Shown here: in pieces, positions 8,918-15,979 of the stretch
Numbering within the stretch: the first letter of the stretch is position 1
Layout of the letters: each line of letters starts with the position of its first letter
NCBI RefSeq assembly: GCF_000499385.1
Contig: NW_013654696.1
Location: 1 to 15,979, forward strand
DNA length: 15,979 bases
Direction: 5' to 3'
Origin: Eimeria necatrix
Taxonomy: Eukaryota > Apicomplexa > Conoidasida > Eucoccidiorida > Eimeriidae
The notes under the pieces: model-generated
Seen by the model: only the letters and a program-made list of their open reading frames with translations
What the model was told of the DNA's origin: nothing
Databases searched by the model: none
Program-made: the position numbers and the translations under genes

Positions 8918-9459
8918 CGACGACCCGTCGAACCTCAAAATGTGAGGAAATTGAAACAGAGTATTTCTCTGCACGAGTGCATTCAAAGTGTCTTCAATGC
9001 GCTCCAATTAAACGCTTTCTTGAGAATAGGGTACAAATGCATGCCATAGGTTACGCCTGCCGCTTCAAAGTAGCCTCGTGAAGTGACCTAGTGTGGGGAG
9101 GATCAACCTGGCCACACAAGCAGCCACGGCGGACACCACCGGTACACCATCGATATCTCTAGGCGCGCCTTCAGATAGGCACAGCATCGGCAGCGAGCCT
9201 CGAGATACTTAGGGCAAGCAGGCATAAGTAAGTCTTGAGAATGTCAAAAATGGATCCTGATAGCGCCTGGCGTGCATCGCCAGCACCTGCTCGTATCACC
9301 CCTCTGCAGAGGCTAAAAATCGTTTTTCTTCCGCACTTTTCATTATGGAGGATAAAACGCCAAAAGAAACTCTTGGTCTCACGCGTTTGGCTAATTATTC
9401 AGTGAGACGCCCGATGACAAATCTGTCCAGTGCCCGCATACTGCACAGAGGCTAGGAGG

Positions 9460-10622
9460 TTAAAAAAACCCGTAGGCAAAAAGCATCATTATGAGCCCAA
9501 CTGCCAATGACGGCCTGACTGGCGAAGCCCCGTTGCTCTCCTCAGTACCAACTATAGCTTGAACAATCTTCTGCCACGCCTCTTCCCTGCAAATCCAGAT
9601 ACCATAATTCACTTATCACTTAGCTCTGTGAGAAAATACTACGTACAAAAGACACAGTCCTGCTTTGATTCTGATGAGCTTTGGGTCCTACGCAGCCAAG
9701 TCCTTGGCTTTGGGCTATGCTCCTACTTGAATGGCGGTTCTTCCGCGGTCAGTGCCTCAGGATTCGTCAAGCATATAACGGCTGTAGTAGTATCCCCTTC
9801 TTCTTGAAGTCTCCTTATTGACCGGCCTTCGTGGCTTTTCGGCAGGCCTGGGGCAGTAAACTCGGCTGCTGTTGTGCACGTGACGAAGGCGCAGCTGGAA
9901 ACAGGACTCGCCTGAGGATTATATAAAGCGACAAAGGAAACGGCTTGGTCGGTGTACACTTTCGGGTCATTCAAAGCTTTGAACGTTGGGGGAAGCTGAT
10001 TATTGAAGAGCGAAAACCCGTCCTTCCAGTACTGCACTGCTGCTTTGCAGTCCTTCTCGCCGCGGTAGTACGCGAAGGTTCCCGTTAACTGCTTGGCCTG
10101 GGCGCTGTCGTTTTGTTCCTTCAAGTAATAGAATGAAAAGCAAGACAAAGCCAGAATCCCTTCCTACATGTGTTATAGTCTGCAAGACTTTGCTTGGCGA
10201 AGTGTCCCAGGACTCGCGATAGCAGTGCGCCAATGACGCGGCTTACCCCTACTATTATTTGGCAGATTTCGTTCCACAAAGTAGCAGCTGTTATATCTTT
10301 AACAGCAGCAGGGTGTTTCGGCAGCACTTGTGCTGTTTCAGTTGCCTCCTTAAGCGCCGTGAGTCCCGCAGCTGCCCTCTCCACGTTCATCTCATTTAAG
10401 CAATTGAGCGTTTCTGAACAGAAACCACAACATACACAAACAAAATTGCTGGAAAAAGGTATATAATATACGACATCGCAAAGACGTTGCAAATTGAAGA
10501 GTCGTTTTGGGAAGGAGAAGAGCAATATGCCTACCTGCGGTTCCTGTTGTGCCAGCACTAGCTGTCTTGTGTCCATAAAAAACAGGCACGAGAACCAGTG
10601 GAATAAAAATAAGACGATGCAT
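9460..10622 (-). CDS. SAG/TA4-family GPI-anchored surface antigen, copy 5 (intact, 4 exons, 272 aa)
   Basis: Exons are 10535-10622, 10247-10413, 9727-10163 and 9460-9586. Introns of 121, 83 and 140 nt are all GT-AG (donors GTAGGC, GTAAGC, GTAGGA). The signal peptide is subtype II (MHRLIFIPLVLVPVFYGHKTASAG). Exon 2 has NC at 33-34 and LWNEIC at 75-80. Exon 3 has Cys93, GTFAYYRG, KDCKAAVQYWKDGF, AVSFVALYNP, SCAFVTC, IRRLQ (RRL at 202-204) and ICLTNP. Tyr replaces Cys97, leaving seven Cys in the mature protein. Exon 4 gives EEAWQKIVQAIVG and the GPI tail SLAVGLIMMLFAYGFF, ending in TAA at 9460-9462. Exon 3 starts EGILAL rather than the xEM of other copies, which confirms that the internal ATG there is not a start codon. 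Confidence 0.88.
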
Positions 10623-10724
10623 TTTCCTAAATGATTGTAAAACACAAAAAAAGATCGAGGAATGACATCTGATGAGGGCTGGTGGACGTTATTTCCCCCT
10701 GGGCACTGGACAAATGATCGGGAT

Positions 10725-10764
10725 GGGGACATCTGTGGGCCAGGTTCAGGCTGTTGGGTTTGTT
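10725..10764 (-). promoter_or_regulatory. Conserved upstream block of copy 5
   Basis: It lies 103-142 nt before the start codon, with 'gacatctgtgggccaggttc' on the plus strand followed by a slightly altered 'aggctgttgggtttgttg'. Confidence 0.35.
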
Positions 10765-10972
10765 GTTGATGTTTTGTTTTCTCCTTCATCTCCTTTTATG
10801 AGATCATTCATGCTAAACAAAGAAATCTGGACAAATTCTAGCAACAGCGCGAGAAACGAATTTCTACCTTTCGCACCACGTGCGTTGCAGGTTCTCCAGG
10901 TTGTGCAGTTCTGCGCTGCTGGTTCACGCGTTAAAGATAAGGACCTACGCCACCCAGCACATTCCCAACGAG

Positions 10973-11032
10973 CAAGTAGTTCGGGATGTAGCTGAGTTGA
11001 TAAACAACTCAGCTACATCTTCGAACTGCTTG
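10973..11032. repeat. Long near-perfect inverted repeat (hairpin)
   Basis: The inner arms are perfect over 15 nt: 'gatgtagctgagttg' at 10985-10999 and its reverse complement at 11005-11019, with a 5-nt loop (ataaa). Outer arms 10973-10983 and 11022-11032 pair with one mismatch, separated from the inner stem by a small 1-by-2 bulge. The matching places in spacers C and F have related single-arm sequence but no such hairpin. Confidence 0.85.
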
Positions 11033-11783
11033 TGTGCCCATTCCTATTACTGCATCGCAGAACAAATAACGTCGTAACGCACGATTTTTCTCAACACTGC
11101 GTCGCACTTCAAGCGGTCAAAACTCATGCCGAAACAAGTGTTCACCGAACAATATCTAGAAGCATGTTTCTCTGTTGAAGAAAATGAGATATAGTAAAGC
11201 GACAGATGAAGAAACTGTTGATCACGCCTTTCCGCTTGAAATTGGTGTTGCAGTACACTACAACCGTGGTGCCTCGCTGTGAGACGCACCCGAGACAGGA
11301 TAATTCTCCACGGCATTACGCTCAAATGACTATAATGAATTCCACTTGTGCACTATCTTGACCAGTAAGGACTCAAAAGCTTGCCATGAAACTGGCCTTC
11401 CCATTTGAAGTGACCCGGTCTGAGAATGTTCAACCTGTGCAAACCGGCATCCACGGTGTACACAACCACTAGATCTTCGGCATGCCTACACGCTAGGAAG
11501 TGGGCAGAGTGTTGAAGTTGGACTGAAAATAGTTGGCTCTAGTACGCATACGTACGGCTGGAGAACATCAAAAATGAAACCTGGCAACACATAGCGTGCA
11601 TCGCCAGCACCTGCTCGCTACGCCCTTACACAGGGGCTATCAAGAGGTTCATCGTCATCACTCTTCAAGACAAACGATAAAACATTAGGAGACATTATTT
11701 GGTTCCCCGCGCTGGATTTTTTTTTTGGAAACAAGCATTGGCATGCCCATTCATTGCCCGCACTCTGCACAGATGCTGACAGC

Positions 11784-12319
11784 TTAAAAAAGACCATAGG
11801 CAAAAAGTATCATTATGAACCCAACTGCCAGTGACTGCCTGACTGGCGAAACCCCGTTGCCCTCCTCAGTACCGACTATGGCTTGAACAATCTTCCGCCA
11901 CTCATCTTCCCTGCAAATCCATACACAGCACTTGCATTGACCATGTACCTCCATGACACAGTCATGCAATGTTTTCTATTCACTTTGGGTCGTACGCAGC
12001 CAAGTCCGTGGCCTTGGGGCGTGCTCCTACTTGAGTGGCGCTTGTTCAGCGGTGCAGTCAGTCCCGCAGCTGTCCTCTCCTCATTCATCTCGCTTAAACA
12101 ATTAATCGTTTCTGAGGAGAAACGTCAACATACGAAAACAAAATTGTGAGAGAAGGCTGCAGCTAAAATACGAATTGCCAAAAGCGTTGTAGGTTCAGCA
12201 GCGCCTTTGAGGAAGATGCGAGCAATATGCTTACCTGCTGTTCCCGTGGTGCCAGCACATTCTGTCTTGTGTCCATAGAACACAGGCACGACGAGTGGGA
12301 TAAAAACGAGACGAAACAT
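11784..12319 (-). pseudogene. SAG/TA4 surface antigen, copy 6, about 600-bp internal deletion
   Basis: Exon 1 (12235-12319, or from the ATG at 12322) encodes the subtype II signal peptide, one codon shorter than its relatives. A fused exon (12031-12111) starts as exon 2 (C34 region, MNEERTAAG) and switches at 12053-12061 to the last codons of exon 3. Intron 2 and nearly all of exon 3 are missing, including the YWKDG, SCAFVTC and RRL regions. The remnant is 81 nt where 687 nt would be expected. The join leaves the donor (GTAGGA) in phase 1 instead of 2, so splicing to exon 4 (11784-11910) shifts the frame and reaches a TAG after about eleven codons. Exon 4 itself is undamaged (EDEWRKIVQAIVG, tail SLAVGFIMILFAYGLF). 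It cannot make an anchored antigen. Confidence 0.88.
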
Positions 12320-12322
12320 CAT

Positions 12323-13465
12323 TGGTACAAAAAATGTTACAGCGAAAAAAGAAAAACGAATGATGTTTGAAGCGGATCCATGAACGTTACTTCCCTCTGG
12401 GCACTGGGCGGATGGTCGGGATGGGGACAGCTGTGGGCAGCGTTCGAGCGGCTGGGTTTGTTGTTGGTGTCTTCATTTTCCTCTTTATCTCCATTTTTGA
12501 GATCATTCATGCTAAACGAGAAATTGCGGACAAATTCTAGCAACAGTGCTAGGGGCGGGTTTCTGCCTTTCGTGATTTCCACCGCGTGCGTTGCAGGTTC
12601 TGCAGGCTCCGCAGTTCTGCAGTAACGCATCACTGGCTCAAGATAAACACTTACGGCAGCCAGTCCATGCTCAACGCACAGAAACTGTTTTTCTTGAAAT
12701 GCAACTCACTAATGTCTCTAGAGTTGCTGGCGTGCATGTTCCTATTACTTTATCAGAGAACAAAAGCCATTGCAACGCACGAATTTTTCTAAACACTGTG
12801 CTGCACTCCAAGTCATCGAAATTCATCCCTGAACAAGTGTTCATCAAACACTATCTGAAAAGCTGTTTCTTTGTCTACGAAAACGAGAAATGGTAAAGCA
12901 AGATATCAGGAAAATATTGATCGGACCTTTCCTCTCCAAATGGGGATTGTAACACCATGGCGCCTTGCTGCGGGACACCGCCAAGATAGGATACTTCTTC
13001 ACAGCACTACGCTCAAAATGCCTAAAATAATTTTCATTTGTTTATTTTTCCTGGCCAATAAGGAAGGAAAAGCCTGCCATAAAACAAGCCTGCCCATTTG
13101 AAGTGACCCGGTCTGAGGATGTTCACCTTGTCCTAGCAGGCAGCCACGGTATAGACTAGCACTAGATCACCGACACAGCTACACACACTAGGACGTAGGC
13201 AGAGTGCTGAAGCTAGACCGAAAATAGTTAGCCCTTCTAGGCATGTATATGTCTGGAAAATATCAAAAATGGAACTTGGCAACACATGGCGAGCATCGCC
13301 AGCACATGCTCGTGATACCCCTGTGCAGAGGCTCTAAAAAACTTCATCTTCATCACCCTTCAATGCGAACGATTAAAAAGTGAAACAGATGCCTTGGTTT
13401 TCTTTGAATAAAAAAGGCATTGACATGCCCATTCAGCGCCCCCTCACTGCACAGAGGCTGACAGC
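12323..13465. repeat. Inter-gene spacer F (type II)
   Basis: No gene is supported. It follows spacers C and E: 12536-12640 with 'gctaggggcgggtttctgcc', 12870-13030 with the 'gtaacaccatggcgcc' region, and the array-wide part 13095-13320 with 'agtgacccggtctgaggatg'. Confidence 0.8.
12424..12463 (-). promoter_or_regulatory. Conserved upstream block of copy 6
   Basis: It lies 105-144 nt before the start codon, with 'gttcgagcggctgggtttgt' on the plus strand. It is well kept although the gene below it is broken, which suggests the deletion is recent. Confidence 0.35.
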
Positions 13466-14639
13466 TTAAAAAAGCCCATGGGCAAAAAGCATCATTATGA
13501 ACCCAACTGCCAATGACGGCCTGACTGGCGAAACCCCGTTGCTCTCCTCAGTACCAACTATAGCTTGAACAATCTTCTGCCACACCTCTTCCCTGCAAAT
13601 TCAGACGCCACAATGCATTGCTTAGCTCTACGTGAAAAAATACTACGTACAAAAGACAGTCCTGCTATGATTCGGATGCACTTTGGGTCCTATGCAGCCA
13701 AGTCCTTGGCTTTGGGCTGTGCCCCTACTTGAATGGCTGTTGTCCCTTCGAGAGTGCCACCGGGTTCGTCAAGCAGATAACGGCAGTAGTAGTAGTAGAG
13801 GAAGGAATATCCTCTTCACCTTGAAGCCTCCTTGTTGGGCGCCTTCCGTGCATTTCTAACATGTCTGGGGCAGTAGGCTCGGCTGCTGTTGCGCAGGTGA
13901 CAAAGGCACAGCTGGCTACGGGACTCGCCTGAGGGTTATAGAGGGCGACAAAGGAAACAGCCTTGTCGCTATAGACTTCAGGATTGCCCGGAGCTGTGTA
14001 CGTTGGAGGGAGCTCGTTTTTGAAGAGAGAAAACCCGTCCTTCCAGTACTGCACTGCTGCTTTGCAGTTATTCTCGCCGCGGTAGTACGCGAAGGTTCCC
14101 TTTAATTTCTTGGCTTCTTCGCTTTCCTCTGCTTCCTTCACATAATATAATGAAAAGCCAAACGAACGCAACATCTCTTTCTACCTGCACCGTAGTCTGC
14201 AAGATTTTGGCTGGCTAAGTGTCCCAAAACTCGCGATAGCAGTACGCCCACAAGGCGGCTTACCTTTGTTATTATTTGGCAGATTTGGTTCCACAAAGTA
14301 GCAGCTGTTATCGTTCTTCCAGCACCATCGTGTTTCGGCAGCACTTGTGCTCCATCAGTTGCCCCCTCAAACGCAGGGAGTCCCGCAGCCGCCCTTTCCT
14401 CATTCATCTCGTTTAAGCAATTGATCGTTTCTGAGGATAAACGTCAACATATACAAACAAAATTATGAGAAAAAAGGCAGCTAAAATACGAAATACCAAG
14501 CCTATTTTGGGTTCAACTGCGTTTTGGGGAAGATGAGAGCAATATCCCTACGTGCTGTTCCCGTTGTGTCGGCACTTGCTGTCTTGTGTCCATAGAACAC
14601 AGGCACGAGAACAAGTGGAATAAAAATGAGACGAACCAT
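13466..14639 (-). CDS. SAG/TA4-family GPI-anchored surface antigen, copy 7 (intact, 4 exons, 277 aa)
   Basis: Exons are 14552-14639, 14264-14430, 13729-14180 and 13466-13592, with GT-AG introns of 121, 83 and 136 nt. The intron 1 donor context is CAC|GTAGGG instead of CAG|GTAAG, changing residue 30 to Gln. The signal peptide is MVRLIFIPLVLVPVFYGHKTASAD. Cys93 and Cys97 are both replaced (Gly and Tyr), leaving six mature Cys at 34, 80, 124, 176, 181 and 221; these six are shared by all intact copies and are probably the core disulfides. RRL is at 202-204, preceded by another RR. Exon 3 is 15 nt longer than in other copies through an in-frame addition of Ser/Thr codons just after RRL. Exon 4 gives EEVWQKIVQAIVG and the tail SLAVGFIMMLFAHGLF, ending in TAA at 13466-13468. 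It is the last unit before the retroelement. Confidence 0.87.
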
Positions 14640-14931
14640 CTTCGGTACAAAGGATTATAGAGAAAAACAGAACAAGGAATAATATCTGAAAGGGGTTGTT
14701 GACCCGTTATATCCCGCTGGACACTGGACGAATGGTCGGGATGGGGACATCTGTGGGCCGGGTTCGAGCGGCTGGGATCGTTGCTTGTGGCATTATTTTC
14801 TCCTTCACCTCCATTTTTGAGTGCATTCATCTTAAACTAAAAATTGTGAATAAATTCTAGTAAGAGCGCTAGGGGCAGATTTCTGCCTTTCAAGATCTCT
14901 ATCACGTGCGCTGCAGGTTCTGCAGTTCTGT
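14640..14931. repeat. 5' flank of copy 7, truncated type II spacer
   Basis: It follows spacers C, E and F from the start codon outwards ('gctaggggcagatttctgcc' at 14869-14888, then 'ctgcaggttctgcagttctg' at 14911-14930). At about 14931 the similarity stops: the other spacers continue with a sequence like 'cggtgccgcatcaccc', here replaced by 'tgtagcgaac'. Confidence 0.8.
14743..14781 (-). promoter_or_regulatory. Conserved upstream block of copy 7
   Basis: It lies 104-142 nt before the start codon and matches the copy 3 block almost base for base up to 'gagcggctggg'. Confidence 0.4.
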
Positions 14932-15591
14932 TGTAGCGAACAGCTGTCTACACTGTTACTACGTAATGTCCCTTGGCAAGTCCGACTCGGCGGTCACTCG
15001 GCACAGTCGGTCAAAGGTACCTGACTATAGTCAACAACTATGGAATACCTTGATTAACCTCGTACAATTGAGTTCATATTATTATGAACCCTTATGCCCT
15101 AAGATATTTAATATTATTCATGCTTTTCGCGTTAGTAAGTCTCGGGTGTAGCGACGAAGGTCAATTGTAGTGCCCGGCACTACAACTTCCCCCCTGCTAA
15201 CGAGCCGAAACCGCTTGGCTGTTTTATTTATTATTATTTTTTTTTTGATCCCGGCCTTTCTTCTGCACATTCTCTCCGTTCATCCCGCTTCACGACAACC
15301 TCGGGACGTCCCGCACGTCAGGGATGTATGCCCTTGGCTAACACGTCAAGCCGGTCGACCTTCTTTGACTAGGAATTAGGTCTGTCTTCTCGGGTCTCGG
15401 CAGGTGCGGAGGCGGAATCATTCTCCGACCACTCTTACTCCTTACCCAGCCCCTCAACTCGTAGAGGTCGGTGTCGTCGGCGTCCTATAGTCCCCCAGCA
15501 GTCGTCCAGCCCCCCCTTAGCCTGATGCTGGTTCGATAGTCCCTAGAACGCGAACAGCTGGTAGAGTCTTGGATTGTAGGGTGCTCCAGCA
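14932..15591 (-). mobile_element. Possible 3' LTR of a Ty3/Gypsy chromovirus
   Basis: Read on the minus strand, this 660-nt segment starts TG directly after a polypurine tract and ends CA exactly where the SAG-array similarity stops (plus strand 'tgtagcgaac' at 14932). It contains an AT-rich zone (15070-15125) with a 7-bp hairpin at 15072-15089, a T-run near 15240, and a 19-nt palindrome (15166-15184). None of it resembles the array. Only one LTR is in view, so the ends cannot be confirmed. Alternative ends are the second 'tgtagcga' at 15147 or the palindrome at 15166. Confidence 0.4.
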
Positions 15592-15609
15592 CCCGTTCCC
15601 CCCCTTTCC
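15592..15609 (-). other. Polypurine tract, candidate plus-strand primer site
   Basis: On the minus strand it is purine only apart from one C (GGAAAGGGGGGGAACGGG). It lies about 80 nt after the polyprotein stop and directly before a TG, the usual place of the retrotransposon polypurine tract. Confidence 0.5.
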
Positions 15610-15688
15610 GGACGAGAACGGGCGGCGAACGTGTGAAAGTAGGAAGGACGAGAGCAGCGGGAAGAGAAGAAGAAGAAGTATATCGTCG
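15610..15688 (-). other. Untranslated stretch between polyprotein stop and polypurine tract
   Basis: It holds a short (CTT)n/(GAA)n run at about 15661-15678 and otherwise nothing recognised. Confidence 0.4.
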
Positions 15689-15979
15689 TCAGGATGGAAG
15701 GCGTCTGCGCTGGCGGCGTCGCCAAGCCCGAAGTAAGGCGGGACACCCTGCCAAATGGTGTGCGGGTTCCCATGTGGCCCGTTCCTCGGGGGCGCCCCTC
15801 CACTTAACAAGATATTGTGCCTCCTCTCCAGTCCCTCTTTGGTCCATGATATAGTCGACAAGATACTGGTCCGTAGGGTTGCCGGCGTCGTCGCGTGTTG
15901 GAGGCCAGCCCACTGGAGCTTCGCGTGGAACCAAAGCGGGATCACGGGGTTGATGGGGAACCAATTGTGAAACATGGAA
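15689..15979 (-). CDS. 3' end of Ty3/Gypsy (chromovirus) polyprotein: integrase end plus chromodomain, partial
   Basis: The frame is open from the window edge (15979) to TGA at 15689-15691, giving 96 residues. It begins FHVSQLVPH, the conserved end of Ty3/Gypsy integrases. A chromodomain follows, with the core motif around QYLVDYIMDQR, then EEAQYLVKWRG, then ATWEPAHHL; the aromatic and W positions are as in HP1-like chromodomains. After it comes a basic tail (RAWRRRQRRR). In chromoviruses this domain guides integration toward marked chromatin. Retroelements of this kind have, as I recall, been described in Eimeria genomes. No frameshift is seen in the visible part, so the element may be fairly young. 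The reverse transcriptase, protease and gag should lie beyond 15979. Confidence 0.85.
   Translation of the reverse strand, partial: FHVSQLVPHQPRDPALVPREAPVGWPPTRDDAGNPTDQYLVDYIMDQRGTGEEAQYLVKWRGAPEERATWEPAHHLAGCPALLRAWRRRQRRRLPS

Larger units (their letters stand above)
8031..9459. repeat. Inter-gene spacer D (mosaic, with CTG/CAG insertion)
   Basis: This is the longest spacer (1429 nt against 1131-1161 elsewhere). Next to gene 4 it resembles type II spacers (8150-8215). Further out (8235-8330 and 8420-8520) it resembles type I spacers A and B, including 'aaggttctgttgatctggg'. Positions about 8622-8917 are an extra low-complexity block. From 8918 on it resumes the type I sequence ('atttctctgcacgagtgcat') and then the array-wide part (9080-9350). 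No gene is supported. Confidence 0.78.
10623..11783. repeat. Inter-gene spacer E (type II)
   Basis: No gene is supported. It matches spacers C and F along most of its length: 10850-10930 with 'accacgtgcgttgcaggttc', 11180-11330, and the array-wide part 11405-11660. A copy-specific hairpin lies at 10973-11032. Confidence 0.8.
1..14930 (-). repeat. Tandem array of seven SAG/TA4-type gene units (period about 2.3 kb)
   Basis: Seven start codons lie at 1149, 3443, 5730, 8030, 10622, 12319 and 14639, so the steps are 2294, 2287, 2300, 2592, 1697 and 2320 nt. The long step contains a CTG/CAG-rich insertion and the short step an internal gene deletion. Both coding parts and spacers are alike between units: for example, phrases close to 'gccagcacctgctcg' recur near 2102, 4397, 6687, 9280, 11600 and 13299. 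The whole unit was therefore duplicated, not only the genes. Exon lengths are nearly constant (88, 167, 437, 127 nt). The array probably continues left of the window, because gene 1 ends only 7 nt from the edge. On the right the similarity stops at about 14930. Confidence 0.93.

Noticed and set aside
8608..9081. Plus-strand open frame of 157 codons rich in Ala and Leu, plus related frames on both strands
   Set aside because: It is produced by the CTG/CAG triplet tract, which opens several frames at once. No signal, domain or splice pattern supports a gene, and the matching place in other units is non-coding.
1..14930. CRISPR-like periodic repeat
   Set aside because: The period is about 2.3 kb with spliced genes inside; there are no short direct repeats with unique spacers, and the sequence is eukaryotic.
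15166..15184. 19-nt palindrome (tgtagtgcc, c, ggcactaca) as paired LTR ends or a terminator
   Set aside because: It looks like LTR termini but faces the wrong way for an LTR-LTR junction, and no matching second end was found nearby; kept only as an alternative boundary.
15170..15379. Plus-strand open frame with a hydrophobic stretch in the possible LTR
   Set aside because: The hydrophobic run comes from the T-rich tract near 15220-15250; nothing else supports a gene.

Overview
The window looks like nuclear DNA of a coccidian parasite of the genus Eimeria, most likely E. tenella or a close relative such as E. necatrix. Four lines of evidence support this. Seven tandem minus-strand copies belong to the Eimeria TA4/SAG family of GPI-anchored surface antigens. 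Their genes carry small introns. A CTG/CAG-rich low-complexity block, a hallmark of Eimeria genomes, sits in one spacer. A chromodomain-bearing Ty3-type retrotransposon end lies at the right edge. The species call is inference; the family call rests on sequence shared by all copies.

Positions 1-14930 are one tandem array with a period of about 2.3 kb. Each unit has a four-exon gene on the minus strand and a spacer of about 1.13-1.16 kb (1.43 kb where the CTG/CAG block sits). Exon 1 (88 nt) encodes the signal peptide. Exon 2 (167 nt) encodes the N-terminal domain with the LW-EIC motif. Exon 3 (437-452 nt) encodes the main Cys-rich domain and a dibasic RRL site. Exon 4 (127 nt) encodes a conserved EEWQKIV helix and the hydrophobic GPI-attachment tail. 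Without the splice into exon 4, exon 3 would appear to end at a false stop and the GPI signal would be missed.

Genes 2 (2289-3443), 3 (4575-5730), 5 (9460-10622) and 7 (13466-14639) can be read intact from start to stop (272, 272, 272 and 277 residues). Gene 1 (7-1149) has three frameshifts. Gene 4 (6870-8030) has lost its exon 3 acceptor and has an in-frame stop just after it. Gene 6 (11784-12319) has lost about 600 bp, which fuses exon 2 to the end of exon 3. Spacers fall into two types (A, B, D against C, E, F), and the spacer upstream of gene 4 looks mosaic, so recombination has reshuffled the units. A block about 100-140 nt upstream of every start codon is conserved in all seven units and is the best promoter candidate.

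At about 14931 the array similarity stops. The rest (14932-15979) reads as the 3' end of a minus-strand Ty3/Gypsy chromovirus: a possible LTR, a polypurine tract, and the end of an integrase-chromodomain polyprotein running off the window edge. No tRNA, rRNA or CRISPR array was seen. The biology is a known family, namely a variant surface antigen array of intact and broken copies. The less expected points are the GC-AG intron in gene 3, the mosaic spacer, a copy-specific long hairpin at 10973-11032, and the retroelement junction.
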